From positions 207,164 through 271,163 of the forward strand of contig SJOL01008415.1 in NCBI GenBank assembly GCA_004794785.1: a DNA stretch of 64,000 nt. Reading direction: 5' to 3'. Position 1 is the first letter of the stretch, and each line of letters starts with the position of its first letter. Both the position numbers and the translations under genes were made by a program. Source of the stretch: Opisthorchis felineus. Its lineage: Eukaryota > Platyhelminthes > Trematoda > Opisthorchiida > Opisthorchiidae. The notes beneath the pieces were generated by a model. The model was not told the origin of the DNA. It was given only the letters and a program-made list of their open reading frames with translations, and did not search any database. Of this stretch, positions 12,760 to 24,705 are shown piece by piece.

Positions 12760-13012
12760 GACTGCGCCTGCCTGATGGGCCTCAAAAAGGGCGAAACCGG
12801 TCATGGGCTGTCGAAGAATTTTCAGCAACCTTATGAGTAGTACATTGCATAACATTACATGCATCGCGATATCTCGAATATCGTAGCAACTGGAACATGA
12901 GGCTGCCTGGTGCAGCACATTCAGTTGCATGGAAACATCAAAAACGACAGATTCAGCTGGGTTCCAGTTGAGTCTCTCGCAAAACCAAATTGATTTGCAA
13001 ATGAGTGTATTT
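12760..13012. repeat. R1 hammerhead repeat, palindromic copy
   Basis: A plus-oriented ribozyme and 3' end (12760 to about 12840) is joined to a minus-oriented R1 5' half (about 12845-13012). The minus half contains the reverse complements of GATATTCGAGATATCGCG, of the GTGCTGCACC block and of the ACTCATTTGC start. Together the two halves form a head-to-head structure of one repeat family. Confidence 0.75.
12766..12808 (+). ncRNA. Hammerhead ribozyme remnant (type I)
   Basis: Stem I GCCTGC pairs imperfectly with ATGGGC. The core reads CTGATGG instead of CUGAUGA (final A to G). Stem II GCCT/GGGC with loop CAAAAA, GAAA, the ACCGGT palindrome and C follow. The core substitution should inactivate it, but the fold is otherwise preserved. 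Confidence 0.75.
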
Positions 13013-13195
13013 CTTGAGTTTCAAATTAGTTTTGATCGGGTGTGATCCCTTAATCTCCCACTTCAGGGTGGTTCAATTGATGACTCACCTTGGGTGCCAC
13101 TGGTAGATTTCGTTGGTCTTCGTAGGCTTGTGAGTACTAAGACAAAATAGTTGAGGGGGAGGGGAATGTGGGTGAGATTAATTGCAACTCATATC

Positions 13196-14890
13196 TAAGC
13201 TACTTGAGTTGATGAATCCTGATAACTGCACACCAGCTCGACTGATCCAAAACCGTTCCCCACAAGCCTGCCAGTTCCACACCTTTAATTCTGTTAACAC
13301 TGAGAGGCTTGGCGGTTTCTATCTCCTTGGCCATCAGTCTCTGTGGGGTGAACCGTAGTCCTCGCATGAAAAACCTCAACACTTTCTAAATCTATTTTGT
13401 GTCCCGTATCCAGTGCATCCTCCGCCATTCCCGAGACTTTCAATAACGCTCGATATTCATCTGCGTTTCTGTTTATTTTCCTTCTATGCTGTCCGATTCT
13501 GGTGTGAAGTTATCTGGCCGTCTGTCCTAGATAGACTTTAGTGCAGTCGTTACACTCAATTCTAGTTCTGTTCTCCGGGAGGGGGTCCTTCACTTGCATT
13601 AGTGCCGAGCTCAGTGTTCCCATTCTGTAAGGCTGCTCTTATGTTAGCCGTGTTTAGAATCCTTCAAATATCCTCCGATATCCCTGATTTACATGGAATA
13701 ACAGCCGTCCTAATCCTTCACCCAGTGGGTTCTACCACCGGTACCAATATCCTTCGCAATTAATGCCTAATCAAACCAGCTGGATATTCATTACCCCCAG
13801 AGTTTGTTGTTTACTTCTAATTGGGCCGCTGTCCGATCAGCTTCTTTGCACAGGGTCCTTATAAGCCTAAATAGTGCTGAGGCAGTACTAGCGAATACCC
13901 ATTTAGGATGGGCAGACGAGTAGTTCGAAACTGCCTTAGTGTCAGTTGGTTTCTCATTCACTGTGGTTTTTAGTTTTTCCCGACCTTATGTATGCTGCAG
14001 TCCAACAAGGGTAGTGTACACGAAGTTGACTCTATCTCCATACTAAATTTGATGTGTGGATTCACGTTATTCAGATGATTGTAAAACTCAATGAATTTAT
14101 GTCGTTTCTTGATGACGAAAGTATCATCCACATAACGCCTGAATACCTCCGGGGGGGTACACGAATCCGGCTGAGGCTTGTCAGTTTGTCAGTTCTGAGA
14201 GGCTGGTGTCTGCTAGTAGCAGTTGCCTGGCTATTTCTAATGAGCCCCATTCTGGCATATTTGTAGGGACTTGAAAGAATATCATCTGGTTACGCGGTGA
14301 AACCCACTACTCTGTTGGCAAAGTCATATGAATTCTTAATGTAAGTACTAAATTTTCCGGTGAGGGGTTTTAGAATACCTGCCAAGCATCTGATCAGTTC
14401 ATAGGGTGAGAAAACTATTCCGTCTACTATCGGTCTCACCGAGACATCTGGTTTGTGGACTTCTGGTAGGCCGTAAAGCCGCGGTTGTATTGCAGTTTTG
14501 GAGCACAGTCGATACCAGTTACTTTGCCCTAAGTGGTTTATCGCGGACCGTGAATACCTGCCAAATTCATTATAGACGTAAGGACGCTCAGCTAGGTGTT
14601 GCCTGGCCTTCCGTAGGTAATCACTCTTGTTAATGACCACAATGGCCTTATGCATATCCGCCTTTGTAATCGTCATGTTGCCATCTGTTTTAGGATGTCT
14701 AACGCTCTCCGATCTGCTGGTGTAATACTTGGAGCTCCTGGCTGCTGAAACGCAAAAACTGTGACCAACTGTACCCGTAGCTTCTCCAACTCCATTGGTG
14801 GAAGTTTTTGAAACACAGATTCAACGCTACAGATTATTTCTTCCACCCTTTTCATCCTTTTGCTTACTGTGAAATTCAAGCCCTCCTATA
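13196..14890 (-). pseudogene. Penelope-like retroelement: RT and GIY-YIG remnant
   Basis: Read on the minus strand from 14890, this shows Penelope-like reverse transcriptase landmarks. They are ITKAD near 14670, YGLPEVHKPDV and RPIVDG, then LAGILKPLTGKF, ending with a stop near 14290. The palm segment with motifs A and B is missing. The frame resumes with FRRYVDDTFVI (catalytic YVDD codons at 14123-14134), then the NEYPAGLIR and AVIPCKSGISEDI connector. A GIY-YIG-type endonuclease start, CNDCTKVYLGQTAR, lies near 13512-13560, with an in-frame stop just after TAR, then LHTRIGQHRRK. A frameshift separates the N-terminal part (14673-14879) from the ITKAD frame. Such elements insert by target-primed reverse transcription; this copy is clearly dead. 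Confidence 0.85.
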
Positions 14891-14944
14891 ACAGACAAGG
14901 CTCTTCATCACTTAGCGATCTGTTCGATAAGTTTGTGATGCTAC

Positions 14945-15430
14945 AATATCAGATAGGCGGCTCAGGCTTAGTTTTGGGCTCACTAGTAAGCTGACTGTTG
15001 GAAAGCAAATATCTGTCGTATGCGTAACTGCCGTAGAATTTGAGAGATTTCACTATATTGGTCAGTTTTAAACTTGCAAGTTTGGACGCAAACCAATCCA
15101 CAAGAGCCTGGGCAAGTGGAGAGCCCACAGACACCGCATCCAGTGATCTTTAAAATCGTCAGTGGAACGGGAATTGGACCTTCTTTGTACAGTGTAAAGT
15201 CACCTCATTTAATTTTCCTGGAGGTACTTCTGTAGGTATCTTAAAACTTTCAAAGTCATGTATGTATGGTATCGTCAATAGAAGCGTAGCGCCCGTAAAA
15301 AGTGATGCAATGTCTCCAAATAGCACACGTTCGTTGAAAATATTCCTGTCAATAAAGTGACATTTGTCGTGTGCTGTGCTTGAACACAGTGGCTCGAACT
15401 GGAGCAATTGCATAATGACTTGGCCACATT
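14945..15430 (-). pseudogene. Second Penelope-like RT fragment (palm)
   Basis: On the minus strand the open frames at 15413-15159 and 15134-14949 join through a stop and read through RT palm motifs. FGDIASLFTGAT resembles motif A (FDVVSLFT in relatives), CTKKVQFPFH leads to SVGSPLAQALVDWF (motif B), and KFYGSYAYDRYLL is a decayed motif C where YVDD is expected. It lies immediately upstream of the other Penelope-like remnant on the same strand. It contains exactly the palm portion that copy lacks, but both have a motif C, so it is a second copy or a rearranged duplicate. Confidence 0.7.
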
Positions 15431-17152
15431 GTAGTACGGTGATTTCTAAATGTCCAAAACTGGACGTAGCGGTGTGTAACTCCTTTTCATAAATTCGTTA
15501 AATCAACTGACTAAGATTTTAAATAGAGGGTGAGACAACATTTTCCGTGTAGATTTCATTAATCCTTTAATCTTTTGCCACTTATGAGTAAAATTTGACC
15601 CTACAATCACAAGAAGAGCCGCCAATCAACGCCTGTAATTTTTTGGTTGTTGATCAGTTGGCTGCTGGTTTGTTGGGCAAGCTTGAAATTCAGCTTGCCT
15701 CGTTTCCACTCGAGGAGTGCACGGTTGGGTGGGTTAGATGATATGATGATGAGTACGTTTGCAGGCTAATTGCCAGACTCGAAAGACAGATCCCCGGCCA
15801 CCTGCCCAACAACCTATCAATCATTTCTCATCTATCAGCTAAGTAGAATTCTGCATACTCCGTACTGCAAAAACCATCTCTTGTAATTCTTTACACCAGT
15901 GAATAAAATAGTGGGTACGCCCTTTTTGATTGTGTAGCAAGCCAGCACTATTCGTCTACAGCAACGGTACAACAGTATACTACATGGATAGCGGTCTTCC
16001 ATCTTCCACCGACCGCCTTGATTAAATCGTTCTTGCCTGCCACTCATCCTATCAAGATTCTAATCAGACGGAGCTGTTTCCGTAGACTCAGATCAAATAT
16101 ACAGAGCAAGCCCTAAGAAAACTGTTCCTATGTAAATAACAATTGAATTATGAGCTATTTGCCAATGTTCATTATTTGCTGCACGTTAATCTAACCATTT
16201 ATCAATTGTTATGTTTTGCAACACAAAAGTTCCGCAAGGTCAGGCAAAAATGTTTGACCACTCACTTTGAAACAGGCCATGTCTTGTTTCTACGTGGATA
16301 AAACTTTGGGCAAAATAATCCTCAAGCGATTTTTTTCGAACTTTCTGAACTTGTTTTCCTCCAGCTGTTTCCTGAATTTTTCAAAACACTTTGTTTCCGT
16401 GTTCCAAATGGAGAACTAGAAAAATTTCAGGGATGAAGTCAACTAGTCTATTTCTCCATGACTAACCAGGCGAGCTATAAGGATCGTGAGTACCGAAGCC
16501 GCCCCCTTGACCAAAACACCCGGCTTTTTCAAACCTCTTCCTTGCTTAGTAATGCTTCTAGTTAATCGTAAACGTCAGTACTATATTTCTGACATTGACG
16601 CAAACTAACAGTCATTTCAAAGGATATGTTTGCTGTGCTACACATGATAATTAGGTCGCTTTGTTAGATGGCCGCAGGCTATTATGAACAAACTAACGAG
16701 AGTCGATCGGTTGTCCCGGCGTACCTCCTTATTTAATGCTGCTACATCCTGAACTATGAAAAGAGTGGTGGCTTAGAACGTATTGATATGAGGGCTTTTC
16801 CTCATGGAAGTTTCTTCAGAAATATTAGATAAGTAATTTTAGTGTATTGCAGGCTCAACAACTCATCCCGATCCATTTCAACAAGATTTGCGTGCGAACT
16901 GTGTTTTTCCCGCCCTGTGTCAGTTATTGAATGTGGAACCGACAAATGCTTTGCCAACCTTTCAGAGACCTAGATTCACTGCTTGGTTTTGTGATTCCCA
17001 GTGAACGAGCTGAACACAACAAAGTTCACAGATAATCGTAAAAAAAGCGCTGACTGGTAAGAACTGTTCTAATCACGTTCAAACAAGTTAACCCTTTTAC
17101 CATCAATGTTATGCATTCGACAATGCATGCGACAATCAGAGAACGAATGTGA
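15431..17152. other. No supportable gene
   Basis: Short frames only. Around 15640-15810, GTTTGTTGGGCAAGC and the reverse complement of GCCCAACAACC suggest a weak inverted repeat of unknown origin. Confidence 0.4.
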
Positions 17153-17312
17153 TTGCTAGTTGTTGGTCTGTTCGCCGAGCTTGGCAGTTGGACTACAAAC
17201 GTCTCATCCCCAGCTGAGGTGATGTCGGTAACCGACCCCGCACTGACGGTGTCACCTCGATTGATAGTGTTTGTCATCCACCTACAAAGTTCGGTGAACA
17301 GATCACCAGTCA
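17153..17312. repeat. Palindromic unit of the QLPSSANR repeat
   Basis: The two ends are related in inverted orientation (TCTGTTCGCCGAGCTTGGCA on the left; the reverse complement of TGATCTGTTCACCGAAC on the right), giving an imperfect ~60-bp palindrome. On the minus strand it translates with DETFVVQLPSSANRPT. The same signature (DETFANQLPSSANR) occurs in the larger inverted repeat at 36438-37317, and related DNA lies at 42790-42860. Confidence 0.6.
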
Positions 17313-20300
17313 AGCAGAGTTCCCAAACTACCCATTTTCCGAAACATCGCGAACGCGATTATTGTGAATACAATTACGCCGGACATTATGTTCTCGGACT
17401 CATTGCTGAAATTGCTGACGAAAAAAATCGTTGTTTTCACATGTTGATACCACCGGATTGGCTAGTTCCTCTAAACTATTTCGATACTATCAGACCCGTG
17501 CTTTTGGATAGACATCGTTTGCGTTGCTTCTGATTGTCAAGTGCAGGACAGTTTTTTAATAAATATCACCCAGTGGAAAGTACTTTAAAAAGCGTCGGTT
17601 GATTTGACAGATGCCTGACTGGGTACAGATTCCTTACATTTTAGAAACGCCATGGAAAAACCAAACACAGGATCACGATAAAGTATTTTCTCAATGTAAT
17701 CTGCATGAACCACTGATGTTCCTTTTTTGTTTGACTGAACGGACCTATTTGATTTTTTATCTAACGGGAAAAAACAATCGGACGAACGTTTAATGGCAGA
17801 ATATGTCACGTTATTGCGCACAAGTGGTAATAGACTGAAGTATTCTCTTCCAGGTTCATTAAACATCTGAGTTCTATTTGTTCTTATAATTTCCTTCGGG
17901 TTTGCACTTAGGGACAAGGGTTGCTAGTTAAATCGAAATTAGAATTTGTTTCTACCCTATCGTCTCAACTGCTGCTTTCCCACATTTTCGTCCTACAATC
18001 ACTTTCACAAAAAATGCATAACCCGACAGCTTGCACGTCTCCTATAGCTAATTACTTGACCCTAAACACGTATTTGTTGATATTCTGGGTGCAGGGATGT
18101 CACCCGAAAAATACCTACCAACTTTCTTATTGACCAGCATCGGTTGGGAAAAAGCAGTTTTGTGTTGATTTTGGCAAATGATTTGCATAGCATAATTGCC
18201 AAACGTCGAAACCGCAGTCTTATTTTGTACACTCGACTGAAGAACATTTTATGGTTTCTTGCAATGTAAACCATTCCTCTGGTTTCCAGTCCGGGAAATA
18301 ACAATATGTAAATTAGATGCAAAAGCAACACACAAACAAAACTTTATTCGAGTTGGGAAGGGATTACCCTACATCGGATGAGTATCACAAATATGTTCGA
18401 CTGCAACAAGGGGGAAACAAAACAGCAGGATTTGCTGATGAATAGCCCTTACATTTGCCTGAAAGCTAGTGTGTATTTCGTCTAGATAAAGCCATCATTT
18501 CACACCACCAAGCCTAATACCGTTCCTGTATCAGTCAAACACGACTATATTCGCTTCTCCTCGCTGTAATCTGTAACACGATCAACATTTACTGTGCTTG
18601 ATCCAGCCGACTGACAAGAGCCGGCCTTGACCCATGTCCGGTCAACGCATTCAAGACAGCATCTCAAAGGTATTCGCTTGTATATTACAGTCGCTTTGTG
18701 CCATGTCGACCCAGTTTACAGGTTAATCTACTTGGACAGCCGATCATAATTTGGCCCCACAAACGTTTAGTACTCGCTTTTCTGATAAAAATGAACACAC
18801 CCATCGTCCGCGCCCACCTAGTTAAGATACAGATTGATCCTTCTGTAGGAAAACAGCTGTCATTCTGTTCTGCTTATTGCAGAATCGTTAGGAATGACTG
18901 TTGAAACAGAGTTTCTAATAAGAGGGATTACATTTCTGCCCGCCATCTTTCGTCCACCGTCGAATAAACTCTGAACTCGCAAACATAATCCACTTTTGAT
19001 CTGTTGGAAATCCTCCTTCGTCGTCAGATGTCATTTAAAAGGAGTGGAAAGAATTCTTCCAAAAGAAATAGTTTGTCTTGATGAGATCACCGAGTGAAGC
19101 CACTGAGGAAGCTATGTTACATAGATACTGTCCTTCGCTTAGGCCAGAAAGGGGTGCAAAAATCAAACTTAATGATCAATTGCTTTTTAACGTCAAAGTG
19201 GTGCGCAGATAGACGTCAGCCTAAAAGGGCTTTTACCGAGTGCAAGTTTGATTTGTTCGCATGTGGTTTTTACATCTCCATTTCCTATGTATGGCATGCG
19301 ATTAATACCAAGAAGCCATGTGTACTTCTTGTCAAAAAGTCATGACTCTACTCAAGGGTTTTTCACTTTAAAGCCTACTCTAAACCCCCTCGATTCACGC
19401 TAGTTGGGACGTGACTGTAGAGGAAGGAGGGAACTGCTGGTTTTCCCCCGAATTTAAACCGAATACAAGTTAATATGCTCTAATTGTAAGCGCACATCAC
19501 CCAACAATCAATACAACAAGAGGACGCGGATAAAGGAACAATTGTGAGCCTACAAGCAACCATCTGGTCTAGAATGAAAATATATGTTTTACATGACATC
19601 AAGATACGTTCGGGGGCTTGGGTTAACCAGTTCGAACTGGAGGTACAATTCATGGCCTGTAAGTGATTCTGTGATAAAAGCAGACGTACAAAAGTTACAG
19701 TAGGTGACCAATGGTGTGACCGCTGACAAGCCGACAGAAGTACTCACAGTGTATATATCATGTCCAACCTGTTTGTTGATGCCCAAGATGAAATTTCGTC
19801 TTTTAGTAAGCTGCATGACTTACCGCCTTCAGGCGCATTTGGGAAGATTTAATCCACAACTTTATGGTTCATGTTTTCCTTTGAGTTTGACAAATCCTAC
19901 CTGTCGTCAGTGGTTGCTGATCTCTCTCCTGCCTGTCGAGAAGCACTGACCGGAGTCTAGTGTTTTCTCTCGAGACCTTCTAAAATGTACTGCTGCACCA
20001 CTTTACAGAAGTTTTTTCATCTTTGAAGCCGACTTGTAGTGGGAAAAGAGAACCAATGATTTGTGTCTGACTTTCACACAGACGAGTTACAACTCATTAC
20101 CTGACAAAAACACAGATTGGCAAGCCATCGCCACCCAACTGAAAGCCGAATTCGACCATCAATATAACTCATATATCAGAAATACGACAATGCAAAAATA
20201 ATGTATGAGCTTGTCTGCACCTGAGAATCGGGGTTAAACTGAAAAGTAAATTTTTTGGAGCACTCAAAGGAAGTTTCAGTATAACTGAAAACATACTGTT

Positions 20301-20911
20301 TCTTCACCATTTCAGCAAATTGGGGCTCACTTATGTTGTTCACTAACTACTCAGCTGCTTATTACCCCGACCAGAAGTTGCTCACTTTAGGCTGCTTTTC
20401 CAGTTCTTCTGCTGAATCGTCGTAACTTTTCTAATCCTTACCGCCTTGAGGATTTCGGCAACACCCGGTCTTCTGATAAATTCTGATCATCTGTTTTTTT
20501 GCTGGTTCCAACCAATGAGTTTTCTTCAAGTGGGTGAGATATTTTATTGCTAACTGTCCAATAAATAGGTTGCGGTACAGTGCCAGTTGTGCAACGTACT
20601 CTCACCCGCTGCACTGACTGCGCCCTCAGCCAAACACTCACAAGAGGAACGACTCTCTAACACATGGCCACAGCATTCACTTTGCTGCTGTGCATCCAGA
20701 CAAAATAGGTAATATGAAAGGAAAATATGCACTTAAGTTCCATCGTTTGACTTTCAGGAAAATGTGCACCATGACTGTGGAATTTCAATTCTTCTCAAGA
20801 CAAAAAAATTGACTACTCTCGTCAAAGTTTTACTAGGGTTCACGTCCGGTTTTGGAAAGGAGGCAAAAGGTCCAAGTATCAGGAAGACTAGATAAATGAA
20901 ACAAAGACAAT
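17313..20911. other. No supportable gene
   Basis: Only short or shadow-like frames are visible. No repeat shared with the rest of the window was noticed. Confidence 0.4.
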
Positions 20912-21231
20912 ATCATAAGGCTGCTGAAAAATGTTCGACATCCCGCCACTGGTTACGTCCTTCTTGGGGTTCTTCAAGTAGGTGCTGTCTCCGTCAATCT
21001 CATGCTCTACTTAAACTTGAATTCGAGGGAATTTGCCAAGTCCTCCGTTTATACACTAATATGGTTTTCACTGGAACCTGTGTACTGCGATATCACGCAT
21101 ATCGTATCATCTGAAACTTGAAGTGGCATTGTGCAGCACATTCAGTTGAAAAAATATCACAAAAGAGAGATTCGGTTACACCCAGTTGAATCTCCCGTCA
21201 AAATCAAATTAATACGCGAACGACAGTATTT
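20912..21231 (-). repeat. R1 hammerhead repeat, near full length
   Basis: This is the most complete R1 copy by module order. Read on the minus strand from 21231 it has the 5' module, the TGAATGTGCTGCAC module, CCAGTGAAAACCATAT, the TTCAAGTTTAAGTAGAG module, a degenerate ribozyme and the CAGCAGCCTTATGAT 3' end. It is about 320 bp in one orientation, which sets the likely family length. It is strongly diverged. Confidence 0.8.
20941..20985 (-). ncRNA. Hammerhead ribozyme remnant (type I)
   Basis: On the minus strand the CUGAUGA box reads TTGAAGA, stem II is ACCCC/GG-rich, GAAA has become GTAA and stem III is mutated. Position and stem II sequence identify it as an R1 ribozyme. Several invariant bases are lost, so it should be inactive. 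Confidence 0.6.
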
Positions 21232-21461
21232 GGCGAAACGAAGACAAGTTTGCTTGATAATCTTAAATGCCCCGTGGGGCAAAGTGATTCTTATAGGTAG
21301 GCATTTTATCGCAACTCACCTATTCCAGCCTACGAGGTAAACCTTCGCAGAAGTCATGCAGTCGGATAACGTACCGCTTCTGTCTTACTATCTCCCGTAC
21401 AGCGGCCTCTTCCCAAATAGAACTCTGGGACTGCACACTGCCCTAGCAAGCGGCAGGCTCT

Positions 21462-21857
21462 ATGTACGTCCGTAGTTTGGCTACCCTCCTACAAAAACCG
21501 AATTTGCTTTCTTTTGTATTGTATTGCGATAAAGGTGTACACAACAAAAATCAGTGCGAGGAATTTAGACAAAGGGATGTTTTGCCTCATATGACTGCCT
21601 TGATCCACGAGGTAGAATTTACTTCTCCCCACTACATTATAATGATGGTTAGGCTGTTACTGTTGTTTATGTTGGAGATATTCTTGTGGTTGCCATGGAT
21701 GAACTGGCGAACATCGTTAATTGGGCATGATAAGAAGAAGCAGTATAAAAACATTCAACGATTTCTTGTATACGTAGGACTTGAATTCAAGCGATTAGAC
21801 GACAGTAAGATACTTAAAATGAGAAAGTCGATATCAGTTCGTTCCAAATGGCTTTAA
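21462..21857 (+). pseudogene. Copia-like reverse transcriptase scrap
   Basis: One frame around 21655-21727 reads AVTVVYVGDILVVAMDE, which resembles the catalytic loop of Ty1/Copia RT (consensus YVDDIL) with the first catalytic Asp replaced by Gly. After a frameshift, YVGLEFKRLDDSKILK resembles the downstream YFLGIE-type motif of Copia RT. Upstream, DVLPHMTALIHEVEF fits the segment before the catalytic loop. No integrase, gag or LTR is visible. Assignment to Copia rests on these motifs only; another retroelement class is possible. Confidence 0.45.
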
Positions 21858-21961
21858 GACAAATGTAGACCGTCTAGGTTTTGAGAGCCGTCTCCAAGAT
21901 GCATTCCTTTGTTTTTCATTATTCATGCGACCTAAAAATCATGTTTATTTTTCATAAAGGA

Positions 21962-21995
21962 AACTATTCACAAGGTTGCTGAAAACTCTTCGACT
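21962..21995 (-). repeat. R1 repeat, 3'-end fragment
   Basis: It carries the minus-strand 3' terminus of R1 (ACAAGGTTGCTGAAAACTC then TTCGAC) and breaks off where the ribozyme would begin. Confidence 0.6.
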
Positions 21996-24705
21996 TTTGT
22001 TTTTCACACAAACTGGCAAGCAGTAAACGTTATTTTTATTTTCAATGGAGATTCTTGTCCATGCCGAAGGGCCTAGAAACACTGTGCAAGTGCTTCATCT
22101 TTTTTGGGGATCATTGAAAGCGTGCACCTCACAAACTTCCGGGGAGTTTCGATCCCGCGACGTCCTTCAACATCAAGTGGCCGCACGATTTGGATTCCCC
22201 TACTAAAGTGTGATTTACGCTTTAACCTGTTTAAATTTGAGGCAATCACACTGCTGAAAAGCCGCTACCCAACGGAATGTTAATCGTCCAGCTACTAACC
22301 CGAAGGTTGCCAGTTCGAAACTCCACTGTGTTTTGTGATATGCGCAACGCTGATTATTCAAAATAGGGTTGAAGCGGCTGTACAGTGCCTGTTGGCTTTC
22401 AGGATTGTTTGGCTTCACTTCCAGGACGAAAGCTCCTTTGAAGATTCCCAAATGTCCTCGCATTACCAACAAACTGTAATAATTTTTCAAAAGCCGTTTG
22501 AAAAGTGTTGTGTCGTCCGATTATAACAATAATAAAATAGGTAACGAGTTTACGTCTCTGCAGTCAGGGTTTGTTAATGTCCTGGGACGTTGACTGGGCC
22601 TCGACTATGTCCTGCTTGGAAATGCATGGAATAGAAACAATGGACATGAGGGACTCAGTCACTTGTTCTTGTTCATGACGCACATGTTTAGGAAAACACG
22701 GTAGTCAGATAGACTGTGTAGTGATACATCTTTTTACGAGAGAAACAGTGCAGGTCATGTTAGCGACATTCAGAAAGTGCAATCAAACTTGATTGTGAGG
22801 GCTGCTAGTTAGGCCAATAAAAGTCATTTCTGCGTTCACGTATTTGGTCACTGAATTGCACTGTACTGCTCACTCAACAGTTGGAACCCATTGTCGGCGA
22901 ATCACAACGGTTTAGACGTTGGTCGGAAAGCATCCGTCCTCAAATCCATCGGTTTCACTGGTAGCATCTGTCGCATCACACTTGCCTGTACAAGAGCTAA
23001 AATGCATTGATAGGACATCGGGAATTGTATACATTGAGTCAGGCATGGTCTATCCTAGCCCCAAATGTGGTTGTACAAAAAACTGTAGCAGTAACATAAG
23101 AAATAGATGGATTAGTCAACCAGCGAACATCAATGGCGTTGTGCCCGCAGAGGTCAGGGTTAATTTAGAAATGGAAGTGGCATGCTTGCACGTCTTGCAA
23201 CGATCACTGCTTCACCATATTACCGCTTCAGCCACCATTGTAAAAGCTTTCGGTAGAACTTTTGGTGGGCCCCCTCCTCTCTAGGGTTTTTGGAGACAAT
23301 CTTCTTGACTCAAAAGTTTTTGTTCCAACATTGATTTTTTGTGGAGTCCACTCCCTATCCCAACAGAATTAAAACTTTGTCTGCCCCTAAGGTGAAGCTA
23401 TGTACTTGAGGTCCAACCTTAATAAAACTAATCCACAGTGCATAGCCTTGACCATGCCGCGATATGAGCGGTAAATCTCTGATAGGCACGGTGATATTAT
23501 CGCCAAAATCTACCAACGCAAGCTGGACATACCTCAACTATCGGCCTCCTTAGACAGAGAGAGAAGTCTTTTGAAGTCTTTACCGCACTTTGCTGTTTGA
23601 CTTCCTATATTTCCTTTCCAAAATATCCTGGTCAAACGTCCTCATCCTTTCCACAAACATTCACTGGTATAAATTAGGAAAACCTATTGAAACGCCAGAA
23701 GATACTTCATAGCCATCTCACTCACGCTGAAACGCATTGGTTGGCTGGATTCAAGAGAGAAGCCTCTGAATTTGGCACCGAGTGCGATTTGGAGCCATTG
23801 TTAGTAAAGCTGTAGTTTAGTTAAGAATCTGAAAATGTATTTCACTCAGGTTGCAGTTGAGGGTTTTATTTCGCCAGTAAAATTTGGAAGTAAAGTAGCA
23901 TTATTCCTCAAACATAGGTCCCTCAGCCTTAACACAAACCAAATGTACAAATTCATGGACTTGATGGAACTGGATAACACACTGCATGTCTACCGTTTCA
24001 ACGCTGACTCCTGGTGCGTGTCACATTATCATTGTGACCTAAGGTAACCAAAAGTTGATCAATGAAAATGTTCAGATCAAAAACATCTGTTCACCCTCCC
24101 CCCCCCAAATACTCAGCCAATAGCTGTCAGCATTTTCAGACGTTTACAACTGAGTTAAATTTGGCGTTTTATGAGCGAACCCATTGATTAGCTGTTTTAT
24201 TTTGGTTGTTATTTCCTAAGTCTGTTCACTGTGAAGTTCGAAACCGTAACCATCGTTTCCGGTTATTAGTTCATTACGACATTATTACACGACCAAATCA
24301 CCAATAATCACTAATTTGCACACCAAAACCAGTGGGAATAGTATGCTAATATCGGAATTCCAGTCACACACCGGTGCACAAAGTGAAGCATACTATTATT
24401 TTGTGTAAAGCGTGTTCTTTTTCAATTTCAGTTGACTCTGGGAGTGTCCGTCACTTGTTTTCACGACTGAATTACCGATTTTTCGGCCCAGAAGTTATTG
24501 TGTGCAATTTGCGTGCCTCCGTATCATTTACAAGTGGTTTACGACTACTAAAAACTCTAAATCATCCCCACGCACTCGCACAATCAATAATGGGAGCGTA
24601 CCACGTCAACCCAGACAAATACACACCAAAGTTGTCTCATTTTTGGTGTAAATAATTGGAAAATACGTGGCATTAAACGATTTTATCCTCTGTCTTCCTT
24701 CTTAG
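21996..24705. other. No supportable gene upstream of the kinase exon
   Basis: I searched this tract for earlier CaMK1 exons (HRD, DFG and activation loop) and found none. Blocks with splice-like borders at 23850-24043 and after 24431 do not encode kinase motifs. A degenerate B-box-like GCCAGTTCGAAACTCC at 22309-22324 may be SINE debris. Confidence 0.4.

Noticed and set aside
12667..12930. 87-codon minus-strand frame
   Set aside because: It overlaps the R4 and R1 repeats and the hammerhead, so it is a by-product of repeat sequence.
22919..23284. 121-codon plus-strand frame with several cysteines
   Set aside because: No known family pattern, no supporting splice sites, and it is within the length expected by chance in 64 kb.
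23850..24043. 194-nt open block with acceptor and donor 660 bases upstream of the first CaMK1 exon
   Set aside because: It encodes no kinase motif and ends in a phase that does not join to the 24706 exon.
24432..24655. Sequence after a strong TTTCAATTTCAG acceptor, starting VDSGSV, as a possible CaMK1 activation-loop exon
   Set aside because: After the first few residues it does not follow the T-loop (no CGTPGY), it lacks a good donor, and it cannot supply the single base needed to complete the alanine codon of the 24706 exon.
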